A DNA stretch of 64,000 nucleotides from Pseudolabrys sp035718275 (GTDB lineage: Bacteria > Pseudomonadota > Alphaproteobacteria > Rhizobiales > Xanthobacteraceae), in assembly GCA_035718275.1 (NCBI GenBank), contig DASTHI010000003.1, positions 1-64,000 on the forward strand. Direction: 5' to 3'. A program made the position numbers and the translations under genes. The notes beneath the pieces were generated by a model that saw only the letters and a program-made list of their open reading frames with translations, made no database searches and was not told the DNA's origin. How positions within the stretch are numbered: the stretch's first letter is position 1; every line of letters starts with the position of its first letter. This document shows, one piece after another, positions 11,046-18,961 of the stretch.

Positions 11046-11360
11046 ATGGCGTGGACCTACCTCTTGTTTGCAGGACTGTTTGAGGTTGGCTGGGCGATCG
11101 GGCTGAAATACACCGACGGTTTTTCTCGGCTTCTTCCGTCTTTGCTGACCATCGCTGCCATGGCCGCGAGCCTCGCGCTGCTCGGTCTCGCCCTCAGGGA
11201 TTTGCCCTTGGGAACGGCTTATGCGGTCTGGACCGGCATCGGAGCATTTGGAACAGCGGTGCTCGGGATTTTTCTTTTCAGCGAGCCGGCGACTGTCGCT
11301 CGCCTCGCCTTTATCGGTCTGATCGTGATCGGAATCGCCGGCTTGAAATTTTCCTCGTAA
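11046..11360 (+). CDS. gdx: SMR-family exporter, Gdx/SugE type
   Basis: Four-helix small multidrug resistance protein of 104 aa. The essential membrane Glu13 sits in GLFEVGWAIGLKYT, the signature of the SugE/Gdx branch, which exports guanidinium and some quaternary ammonium compounds as a dual-topology dimer. GGAGG lies just upstream of ATG 11046. Only one SMR gene is present, consistent with a homodimer. No guanidine riboswitch is visible ahead of the pair. Converges on priA with a 2-bp gap. Confidence 0.88.
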   Translation: MAWTYLLFAGLFEVGWAIGLKYTDGFSRLLPSLLTIAAMAASLALLGLALRDLPLGTAYAVWTGIGAFGTAVLGIFLFSEPATVARLAFIGLIVIGIAGLKFSS

Positions 11361-11362
11361 AT

Positions 11363-13537
11363 CTAGAGGAAGCTGTGCGGATCGATGTCTATTTCCAGCC
11401 GCACATTGCCACGTGGTCTCGCCGCCTTTCCAATCCACCCGCGCAAATAGCCCGAAAGATCGAATGATCTTGGCGATTTTGCCAGAAGGCGAAATCGGTG
11501 ACGGCCGCGTACGACGGCGATGGGTGCTTCGGCGGGGCCGAGCACGCGCACCTGCTCGTCCGGCGGCGCGGCATTGGCAAGAAGCCGCGCATAGGCTTCA
11601 GCTTCGGGCCGTTCGTTTGCCGTGACGATGAGACTCGCAAGCCTCCCAAAGGGAGGATAGCCGGCGCGCTCGCGCTGCTCGATCTCGTTTGTGTAGAAAC
11701 CCTCACGGTCTCCAGACACCAGGGCACGTATGACGGGATGCTCGGGCTGGTGTGTCTGCAGGTAACCAAAACTACGTCCATCCTCGCGGCCGGCTCGTCC
11801 AACAACCTGATGCAGCAGCTGAAAAGTGCGCTCGGCTGCACGCGGGTCACCATTGCCGAGGCCAAGATCCGCATCAACGATGCCGACAAGATTCAGTTTT
11901 GGGAAATGATGCCCTTTGGCGACGAGCTGGGTGCCGATGATGAGATCAAAACGGCCCTGAGATACGTCGTCGAGCTCCTGGCGCAGGCGTTCAACGGATT
12001 CTACGAGATCGCTCGAAAGCACCAGGATCCGCGATTGCGGAAACAGTTCGGTCGCTTCACGCTCGACTCGTTCGACTCCCGGGCCGATGGCCGCGAGCTT
12101 GTCTGGCGCATGGCATTCGGGACATTGCGGGGGCGGAGGCATCGAGAAGCCGCAGTGATGACATACGAGACGACGCTTGAAGCGATGATCGACGAGCCAG
12201 GCGTCGCAATGCGGGCATTGCAGGCGAAACCCGCACGCGCGACATAGCGTCAGTGGTGCGTAACCACGCCGATTCAGGAAAAGCAGTGCCTGCTCGCCAC
12301 GAGCGAGCGTCTCATTCACCGCCTCGGCCAATCGCGGTGAAATGAATTGTCCGCGCGGGGGAGCCTCGCGACGCATATCGATCGCCTCGATCGACGGCAT
12401 GCGTGCGCCGCCAAAGCGTTCCGGCAAATGCACATGCCGGTAGCGGCCGCGCCGGGCGTTCAACTCGGATTCAACCGAAGGAGTCGCCGAGGCGAGCACA
12501 ACCGGGATCTTGGCTATGGACCCGCGTACGACCGCCATGTCGCGCGCGTGATAGCGCGCGCCATCCTCCTGCTTGTATGCCGGGTCATGCTCTTCATCCA
12601 CGATGATGAGCCCAAGATCGGCATAGGGCAGAAAGAGCGCGGATCGCGCTCCCACGACAATGGAGACTTCATTGGCCGCTACAGCCGCCCAAGTTCGAGC
12701 ACGCCGGCGCGGAGACATCTGTGAATGCCATTCCGCTGGCCGATTCCCGAATCTGGCGGCAAAGCGGTCAAGAAATTGCGCCGTGAGGGCAATCTCAGGC
12801 ATGAGGATCAGCGTTTGACGCTTGCGCCGTATATTTTCGCCAACCGCTTCGAAATAGACTTCCGTCTTGCCGGATCCGGTGACGCCGTCGAGCAACGTGA
12901 CCGTGTAGCCGCCCTGCTCCACTGCTGTTCGCAGATTGTCCGCGGCGGCCAACTGCGCGAGCGAGAAGTCGGGTCTGCTGAAATTGGGATCGGGCGGCAG
13001 CGCTGCTGGTTCCGGAGGCAATACGACGGTCTCCAGCGTCCCTTCATCGACCAATCCATCGATGACGCCGGCACTCACGCCAGCCTCCCGCGCGGCCGCT
13101 CCCTTGGGGCGGACAAGGCCGTCTGACAGCAGCTCAAGCAGGCGGGCACGCGCGGTCGTCATTCGCTGCGGCGGCGGCCCGCACAGGCGCACGCCGATCC
13201 TCTCACGCCCGGGGCCAAGATGCTCGCCCATGCGCAGGGTCATGCGCAGCACCGTCCCGCGAGACGCGAGCGTGTAGTGCGATACCCAGTCGACGAACTG
13301 CCGCAATTCGGCCTTAAGCGGCGGCACATCAAGCTTGTCGTCGATATCCTTCAGTCGGTTGTGCAGACGTGGATTTGGTTCCGCGTTCTCCGCCCACACC
13401 ACGCCCATACACTCCCGCGCACCAAGCGAGACGGAAACCAGGTTGCCCGGCGCGAGCTCAAGGCCCGCCGGCACACGGTACGAGTAGGTCTGGTCGAGGG
13501 CGACCGGCACCAGGACATCGACAACACGCATGCTCAT
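11363..13537 (-). CDS. priA: Primosomal protein N', replication restart helicase
   Basis: DEAH-type 3'-to-5' DNA helicase of 724 aa that restarts stalled replication forks. It shows the N-terminal 3'-DNA-binding domain (about 1-105), Walker A GVTGSGKT (218-225), DEEH box (314-317), and eight zinc-binding cysteines at 432, 435, 441, 444, 459, 462, 472 and 475. Helicase motifs V-VI follow (IIGTQLVAKGHHFP, VVGRAGR). A second ATG at 13531 is possible. Divergent from xerC. Confidence 0.97.
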   Translation of the reverse strand: MSMRVVDVLVPVALDQTYSYRVPAGLELAPGNLVSVSLGARECMGVVWAENAEPNPRLHNRLKDIDDKLDVPPLKAELRQFVDWVSHYTLASRGTVLRMTLRMGEHLGPGRERIGVRLCGPPPQRMTTARARLLELLSDGLVRPKGAAAREAGVSAGVIDGLVDEGTLETVVLPPEPAALPPDPNFSRPDFSLAQLAAADNLRTAVEQGGYTVTLLDGVTGSGKTEVYFEAVGENIRRKRQTLILMPEIALTAQFLDRFAARFGNRPAEWHSQMSPRRRARTWAAVAANEVSIVVGARSALFLPYADLGLIIVDEEHDPAYKQEDGARYHARDMAVVRGSIAKIPVVLASATPSVESELNARRGRYRHVHLPERFGGARMPSIEAIDMRREAPPRGQFISPRLAEAVNETLARGEQALLFLNRRGYAPLTLCRACGFRLQCPHCDAWLVDHRFKRRLVCHHCGFSMPPPPQCPECHAPDKLAAIGPGVERVEREATELFPQSRILVLSSDLVESVERLRQELDDVSQGRFDLIIGTQLVAKGHHFPKLNLVGIVDADLGLGNGDPRAAERTFQLLHQVVGRAGREDGRSFGYLQTHQPEHPVIRALVSGDREGFYTNEIEQRERAGYPPFGRLASLIVTANERPEAEAYARLLANAAPPDEQVRVLGPAEAPIAVVRGRHRFRLLAKSPRSFDLSGYLRGWIGKAARPRGNVRLEIDIDPHSFL

Positions 13538-13602
13538 GGATCAGCTGTGGCCGATTCCGTCGCCTTAAGGAAGAGTGAAGAAAGCAATGCCAATCTCGGA
13601 GA

Positions 13603-14538
13603 ATGCCCCAGTTCCAGATTAATCCCCAGGTCTCGCAGGAAATCGAGCGCTGGCTCAGCTATCTCGCTGCCGAACGGCGCATGGCTCCGAAAACTGTCGA
13701 TGCTTATCGACGCGACATCTGGCAGTTGCTTGCGTTTCTCACCGAACATCTCGGTAGCGCCCCTTCGCTCAAACAGCTGGCCAAGCTTGCACCGGCCGAT
13801 ATTCGCGCTTTCATGGCCGCGCGGCGGAGCGACGGAGTCGGCAATCGTTCGCTGATGCGCGCCCTCGCCGGCTGTCGCTCATTCGCCCGCTTTCTTGAGC
13901 GCAACCGGCGGGGCACCATTGCCGCACTCACGGTCGTGCGAACACCGAAACTGCCGAAGACGATTCCAAAGCCACTGAGCGTGACAGCTGCCCGGGAAAT
14001 CACCAGGACTGACGTGCGCGAAGGCGATGCACAGGATCCATGGATTGTCGCGCGTGATGCGGCGGTGCTCGCGCTTCTTTACGGCAGCGGCTTGCGAATT
14101 TCGGAAGCGCTTGGGCTTCGGCGCAAGCATTGCAGCGGCACCTTCGACAGCCTCACCGTGGTTGGGAAAGGTGGTAAATCCCGCATGGTTCCGGTACTGC
14201 CGCAAGTTGCTACAGCGATCACCGACTACATTGCGCTTTGTCCGTTTCGGTTAGGCCCCGACGGACCTCTCTTCGTTGGCGCAAAGGGAGGGCCGCTCGC
14301 CGCCCGCATCATCCAGCTCGCAATGGCGAGATTGCGCGGCGCGTTGGGCCTCCCAGACACCGCAACCCCGCATGCCCTGCGCCATTCATTCGCCACTCAT
14401 CTGCTCGCGCGCGGCGGCGACCTGCGCGCCATCCAGGAACTGCTCGGGCATGCATCCTTGTCGACAACTCAGATCTATACCGCCGTAGATGCCGAGCGTT
14501 TACTGGAAGTTTACAACAGCGCGCACCCGCGCGCCTAG
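13603..14538 (+). CDS. xerC: Tyrosine recombinase XerC
   Basis: Site-specific recombinase of 311 aa that resolves chromosome dimers at dif during division. The N-terminal SAM-like DNA-binding domain covers about 10-105. The catalytic residues are all present: Arg165, Lys189, His257, Arg260, His283 and nucleophile Tyr292 (TQIYT). Length and motif spacing fit XerC rather than a phage integrase, and there is no att-like duplication nearby. A GGAGA sequence overlaps the region just before ATG. Confidence 0.93.
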   Translation: MPQFQINPQVSQEIERWLSYLAAERRMAPKTVDAYRRDIWQLLAFLTEHLGSAPSLKQLAKLAPADIRAFMAARRSDGVGNRSLMRALAGCRSFARFLERNRRGTIAALTVVRTPKLPKTIPKPLSVTAAREITRTDVREGDAQDPWIVARDAAVLALLYGSGLRISEALGLRRKHCSGTFDSLTVVGKGGKSRMVPVLPQVATAITDYIALCPFRLGPDGPLFVGAKGGPLAARIIQLAMARLRGALGLPDTATPHALRHSFATHLLARGGDLRAIQELLGHASLSTTQIYTAVDAERLLEVYNSAHPRA

Positions 14539-14598
14539 TTTGTTCGCCCTCTTGCACTCGCCCGCCTTCTGATATCATTTGTGGTCGGGAGAGGGGTG

Positions 14599-15189
14599 AT
14601 GGGCTCACACGAAAATCTTGAGCACGCGGAGCGTGCCGAGCATGCTTCGCATTCCAACAAGAAGATCGCGCTGCTGATCGCCGTCTTGGCGCTGTTTCTT
14701 GCATTTTCGGAAACGCTCGGCAAAAGCGCGCAGACTGCCGCCATAGCCGACAACATCAAGTCATCCGATACCTGGAATTTCTTCCAGGCAAAGACGATCC
14801 GGCAGACGACGTTGCGGACCGCTGCCGAAACCCTCGCTGCGCAATTACCCGCGATGACAAGCGAAGAGGCCAAGCTCGCAGCGGCAAAGCAGATCGAAAG
14901 CTGGCGCAATACCGTCAACCGATACGAGTCCGATCCGAAGGAGCAGGACGGCCGCAAGGAATTGCGCGCGCTTGCGGAAAAGTTCGAACATGGTCGCGAC
15001 ACTTGGTTGGCGCGGTATCATCAATATGAATTCGCGTCCGCCGCATTCCAGATTGCAATCGTGCTGGCGTCGGCGGAAATCATCACCAGCATAGCCGCTC
15101 TCGGCTGGCTCTCCGGCTTCGTGGGCATATTCGGGCTCGGATTCACGGCGCTCGGATTGTGGGCTCCGCACGCCGTTCATTTCGGCTGA
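14599..15189 (+). CDS. DUF4337 membrane protein
   Basis: Uncharacterised inner-membrane protein of 196 aa. A hydrophilic, His/Glu-rich N-terminus (SHENLEHAERAEHASHSNKK) precedes helix 1 (about 24-44). A long amphipathic, Ala/Glu/Lys-rich middle follows, with two C-terminal helices (about 140-190). This is the DUF4337 layout. Function is unknown. ATG 14599 is preceded by GAGAGGGG. A GTG at 14581 is the alternative. It converges on the SDR gene with 7 bp between stops. Confidence 0.8.
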   Translation: MGSHENLEHAERAEHASHSNKKIALLIAVLALFLAFSETLGKSAQTAAIADNIKSSDTWNFFQAKTIRQTTLRTAAETLAAQLPAMTSEEAKLAAAKQIESWRNTVNRYESDPKEQDGRKELRALAEKFEHGRDTWLARYHQYEFASAAFQIAIVLASAEIITSIAALGWLSGFVGIFGLGFTALGLWAPHAVHFG

Positions 15190-15196
15190 CGAACAA

Positions 15197-15964
15197 CTAT
15201 GATCGCACTCGGCCACCGTCGACGTTCAGCGTCTGTCCGGTAATGAAGGCTGCGTCGTCGCTGGTCAGAAATGAAACGGCGCCGGCCAGGTCATCGGGAA
15301 TTTCCACTCGCTTGATCGCCTGCATCTGCGCGACAGCTGCAAATTCCTCGTCCATGGTCTTGAAGCCGGGCCGCGGAGCGCGCGCCAGCGTGCCGGGAGA
15401 GCGAGTCAATCCGGGCGCAATGGCATTGACCGTTATTCCGTCCGGCGCAAGATCGGTTGCGAGCGCGCGAGTGAACCCCACGATGCCTCCCTTGCTCGCG
15501 ACATAATGTGCGAAGCCAGTCACCACCGACCCCAGCGTGCTCGAGGCCATGTTGACGATGCGGCCCCATTTACGCGTACGCATGCCGGGAACGAACGCCG
15601 CTGTCACTAGGAACGTGCCATCGAGATTGATCGACAGTACGGTGCGCCAGTCTGCGAAGGTCATTTCAGGAAAGTTCTTCTGCGGAAAAACGCCCGCACA
15701 GTTGACGACGATATCGACATTGCTGAATTTTTTCTGAACCTCGTTCGCCATGGCCGAAACTGAGGCTTCCGATGCGACATCGCACCTGACGACAATTGCC
15801 TGCCTGCCCGCTGCCTCAACCATCTCTGCGGTCGCACTGCCATCGCCGATATCGGCGATGACGATGTGCACGCCATCCTCGGCCAAGCGCTTCGCAAACG
15901 CCTGTCCGATCCCGCCTGCCGCGCCGGTGATAACGGCGACCTTGTCCTGGTGACCTTTGGCCAT
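15197..15964 (-). CDS. SDR-family NAD(P)-dependent oxidoreductase
   Basis: Classical short-chain dehydrogenase, 255 aa. The cofactor motif TGAAGGIG is at 13-20, NCAG at 88-91, catalytic Ser near 141, Tyr154 and Lys158 (YVASK). The C-terminal FITGQTLNVDGG is typical. Asp38 after the second beta-strand suggests preference for NAD. Substrate cannot be read from sequence; 3-hydroxybutyrate or 3-oxoacyl compounds are common for this branch. A strong GGGGGAAAGGA site precedes ATG. It lies downstream of lpd on the same strand. Confidence 0.88.
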   Translation of the reverse strand: MAKGHQDKVAVITGAAGGIGQAFAKRLAEDGVHIVIADIGDGSATAEMVEAAGRQAIVVRCDVASEASVSAMANEVQKKFSNVDIVVNCAGVFPQKNFPEMTFADWRTVLSINLDGTFLVTAAFVPGMRTRKWGRIVNMASSTLGSVVTGFAHYVASKGGIVGFTRALATDLAPDGITVNAIAPGLTRSPGTLARAPRPGFKTMDEEFAAVAQMQAIKRVEIPDDLAGAVSFLTSDDAAFITGQTLNVDGGRVRS

Positions 15965-16079
15965 TCCTTTCCCCCTCGCAAAACCCTTGTCAGCCGGGCG
16001 TTATCATTTGTCATCGCCAGCCCCTGCGCAAGCGAGACTGCAGCGATAGGATCGCGAACCTGCTTGGAGCAAAGAATTG

Positions 16080-17477
16080 CTACATGTGAATCGCGCGCTT
16101 GGCCACGGCCATGGCTGCTTCCTTCACCGCTTCCGAGAGCGTCGGATGCGCATGGCAAGTGCGCGCTATGTCCTCAGCCGATGCCCCGAATTCCATTGCG
16201 ATAGCAGCCTCGGCAATCATGTTGCCGGCATCGGCACACATGAGCTGCACGCCGAGTACGCGGTCGGTTTTCGCGTCGGCAAGGATTTTCACGAACCCGT
16301 CCGTTGTCAGGTTCACTTTGGCACGCCCATTGGCGGTGAACGGAAATTTTCCGGAGCTGTAGGCAATCCCCTCGGCCTTCAGTTCCTCTTCACCTCTTCC
16401 AACAGTCGCAATTTCCGGAAAGGTGTAGACGACGTTGGGAATGGCATCGTAGTTCACGTGACCGGCCTGGCCGACCAAGATCTCGGCAACTGCGACGCCT
16501 TCATCCTCGGCCTTGTGTGCCAACATCGGTCCCGCAATCACGTCTCCAATCGCCCAAATTCCGGGGATATTCGTTGCATAGTACTTATCGACGGCCACGC
16601 GTCCGCGTGCATCGAGCTTCACGCCGACTTCATCAAGGCCGAGACCCTCGGTGTATGGCACGCGCCCGACGGCAACCAGAACGATGTCAGTTTCGATCGT
16701 TTCGGATCCTGAACCCTTTGTTGATTCGACCATTGCCTTCAGACGTTTCCCGCCAGAGTCGACCGCAGTCACTTTCGACGACAATTTGAAGGTCATTCCC
16801 TGCTTTTCGAACAGGCGCTGCGCCTGACGGCGAAGTTCGCCATCCATGCCGGGCAGAATGCCATCAAGAAATTCCACGACCGTGACCTGCGCGCCAAGCC
16901 TTCGCCACACCGAGCCCAGCTCAAGCCCAATCACCCCGGCGCCGATGACAAGGAGCTGCTTCGGTACTTGCGATAGCGACAAGGCGCCGGTCGATGAGAC
17001 GATGCGTTTTTCGTCGATCTCGACGCCCTTAAGCCGCGCGACATCGGAGCCGGTGGCAATAACGATGGACTTCGTTTCAAGCGTTTGCGTCTTGTTGTCG
17101 ACCCCTTTGACCTCGACCTTGCCAGGTGCCGTGATACGCCCCTCGCCGCGAAACGTATCGACCTTGTTCTTCTTCAGCAAAAAATCGACACCCTTCACGT
17201 TGCCTTCAACGCCCTGATCCTTGAACGCCATCATGGCCTTAAGATCGAGCTTCGGCGAAACGCCGATCCCCAGTTTGCTAAAGGTGTGGGCGGCTTCCTC
17301 GAAAAGCTCGGAGGCGTGCAGAAGAGCCTTGGAGGGGATGCACCCGATGTTGAGGCAGGTGCCGCCGAAAGTTGGACGTTTCTCCACGACTCCGGTCTTG
17401 AGACCGAGTTGCGCAGCACGGATGGCGCAAACGTAGCCGCCGGGCCCGGTGCCGATAACAATGAGATCGTAAGACAT
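16080..17477 (-). CDS. lpd: Dihydrolipoyl dehydrogenase (E3)
   Basis: FAD-dependent E3 subunit of 2-oxoglutarate dehydrogenase, 465 aa. It has the N-terminal dinucleotide motif GTGPGGY, redox disulfide Cys41/Cys46 (GGTCLNIGCIPSK), and the C-terminal His444-Glu449 pair (HAHPTLSE). ATG 17477 with GGAG upstream was chosen; a TTG one codon earlier is less likely. Third enzyme of the complex encoded by sucA and sucB just upstream. Confidence 0.97.
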   Translation of the reverse strand: MSYDLIVIGTGPGGYVCAIRAAQLGLKTGVVEKRPTFGGTCLNIGCIPSKALLHASELFEEAAHTFSKLGIGVSPKLDLKAMMAFKDQGVEGNVKGVDFLLKKNKVDTFRGEGRITAPGKVEVKGVDNKTQTLETKSIVIATGSDVARLKGVEIDEKRIVSSTGALSLSQVPKQLLVIGAGVIGLELGSVWRRLGAQVTVVEFLDGILPGMDGELRRQAQRLFEKQGMTFKLSSKVTAVDSGGKRLKAMVESTKGSGSETIETDIVLVAVGRVPYTEGLGLDEVGVKLDARGRVAVDKYYATNIPGIWAIGDVIAGPMLAHKAEDEGVAVAEILVGQAGHVNYDAIPNVVYTFPEIATVGRGEEELKAEGIAYSSGKFPFTANGRAKVNLTTDGFVKILADAKTDRVLGVQLMCADAGNMIAEAAIAMEFGASAEDIARTCHAHPTLSEAVKEAAMAVAKRAIHM

Positions 17478-17556
17478 CAACTACTCCGCGCTCCTCATGG
17501 TCATCCATTCAGGAAAGCAAGAGGGATGACGGCACAAAACCGCGCATGCACAGAAC

Positions 17557-18819
17557 CTAGAGATCAAGCACGATGCGGGTTGGGTCTTCCAGACTTTCCT
17601 TTACCCGCACAAGGAAAGTGACCGCCTCACGTCCATCCACGATCCGGTGATCATAGGAAAGCGCGAGATACATCATCGGCCGAGCCTCAATCTTTCCGCC
17701 GACAACGACGGGCCGCTCCTGGATCTTGTGCATGCCGAGAATACCCGATTGAGGGGCATTGAGAATCGGCGTCGACATCAATGAACCGTAGACACCGCCA
17801 TTCGTAATGGTGAATGTCCCACCCTGCATTTCCTCGATCTTGAGACTGCCCTCGCGTGCGCGATGCCCGTAATCAGCGATGCGAGACTCGATCTCGGCGA
17901 TCGACAACATTTGCGCATCGCGTACGACAGGAACGACCAGACCTTTGTCAGTCCCGACCGCAATCCCGATGTGGTAGTAGTTTTTGTAGACGAGATCGGT
18001 ACCGTCAATTTCCGCATTGACGGCCGGAATTTCCTTAAGCGCCTGAATGCAGGCCTGCACGAAGAAACCCATAAAGCCTAGCTTGATGCCGTGCTTTTTC
18101 TCGAACAGGTCCTTGTACTGCTTGCGAAGCTGAATGACCGCGCTCATGTCGACTTCATTGAAAGTCGTGAGCATCGCCGCCGTGTTCTGCGCATCCTTCA
18201 GACGACGCGCAATCGTCTGACGTAGACGTGTCATGTGGACGCGCTCTTCGCGCGCGGCATCATCGGGGGGTGATGGCGCGCGCATCTGTACCGGCGCAGC
18301 GATCGGCGTCGGCTGGGCGGCAGCACGCTCAATCGCGTTGAGCATATCGCCCTTGGTGATCTGTCCGTGCATCCCGCTGCCGCTCACTTTCGCCGGATCG
18401 AGGCCGCTTTCGACCGCCAATTTACGCACCGAGGGTGGCAGGGGCATCTCCCGCGGCTGCGGCTGTTCCGGGCCAGCTCCGATGGGTTTTGTCTTTGCGG
18501 TCTTCTCATCAGGAGCGCCCGTCGCGCTGGCCGCAGACTTACTGACGATAGCCGGTGCAGCGGGTGGTTTTGTTTGCGCGACCCCGCCTTCCCTGATCTG
18601 GCCGAGCAATGCGCCGACCGCGACGGTGTCGCCGTTCTTGACTGCAACATCGGAGAGGACTCCAGCGGCCGGGGCGGGTACTTCGAGCGTCACTTTGTCC
18701 GTTTCGAGCTCGACCAGGGGTTCATCTACCGCGACCGGGTCGCCCGGCTGCTTGAACCATTTGCCAACGGTCGCTTCGGTCACCGATTCACCAAGCGTGG
18801 GCACGCGGATATCTGCCAT
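17557..18819 (-). CDS. sucB: 2-oxoglutarate dehydrogenase E2, dihydrolipoyl succinyltransferase
   Basis: Core of the 2-oxoglutarate dehydrogenase complex, 420 aa. A single lipoyl domain carries Lys42 in ETDKVTL. An Ala/Pro/Thr linker follows, then a peripheral subunit-binding domain (about 127-165, PPSVRKLAVESGLDP). The acyltransferase domain has His391 and Asp395 in SYDHRIVDG. A single lipoyl domain is usual for this E2. Confidence 0.98.
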   Translation of the reverse strand: MADIRVPTLGESVTEATVGKWFKQPGDPVAVDEPLVELETDKVTLEVPAPAAGVLSDVAVKNGDTVAVGALLGQIREGGVAQTKPPAAPAIVSKSAASATGAPDEKTAKTKPIGAGPEQPQPREMPLPPSVRKLAVESGLDPAKVSGSGMHGQITKGDMLNAIERAAAQPTPIAAPVQMRAPSPPDDAAREERVHMTRLRQTIARRLKDAQNTAAMLTTFNEVDMSAVIQLRKQYKDLFEKKHGIKLGFMGFFVQACIQALKEIPAVNAEIDGTDLVYKNYYHIGIAVGTDKGLVVPVVRDAQMLSIAEIESRIADYGHRAREGSLKIEEMQGGTFTITNGGVYGSLMSTPILNAPQSGILGMHKIQERPVVVGGKIEARPMMYLALSYDHRIVDGREAVTFLVRVKESLEDPTRIVLDL

Positions 18820-18860
18820 GATGATTCGTTCCGTCTGAATGCAATTTATCTCTGTGTGTA

Positions 18861-18950
18861 GTCATCCCCCGCCGATGCGGGGCTTCCAAAAACCACGATA
18901 GGTACAACCTCGCGCGGTCTGATGACCGAATCCCGCTTTTTGCGGGCGAT
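18861..18950. repeat. Palindromic intergenic repeat between sucA and sucB
   Basis: About 90-bp segment with two hairpins, CCCCGC/GCGGGG (18867-18882) and CCCGC/GCGGG (18932-18946), flanked by inverted GTCATC and GATGAC. Neither hairpin has a U-tract on the coding strand, so it is not a standard terminator. It belongs with the elements at 22960 and 24339. Confidence 0.6.
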
Positions 18951-18961
18951 TACGCAAATGT

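Noticed and set aside
13603..14538. Phage or island integrase
   Set aside because: The protein has XerC length and motif spacing, no tRNA or att repeat is adjacent, and the neighbours are housekeeping genes.
18867..18946. Terminator between sucA and sucB
   Set aside because: Hairpins have no U-tract on the coding strand and belong to the dispersed repeat class.
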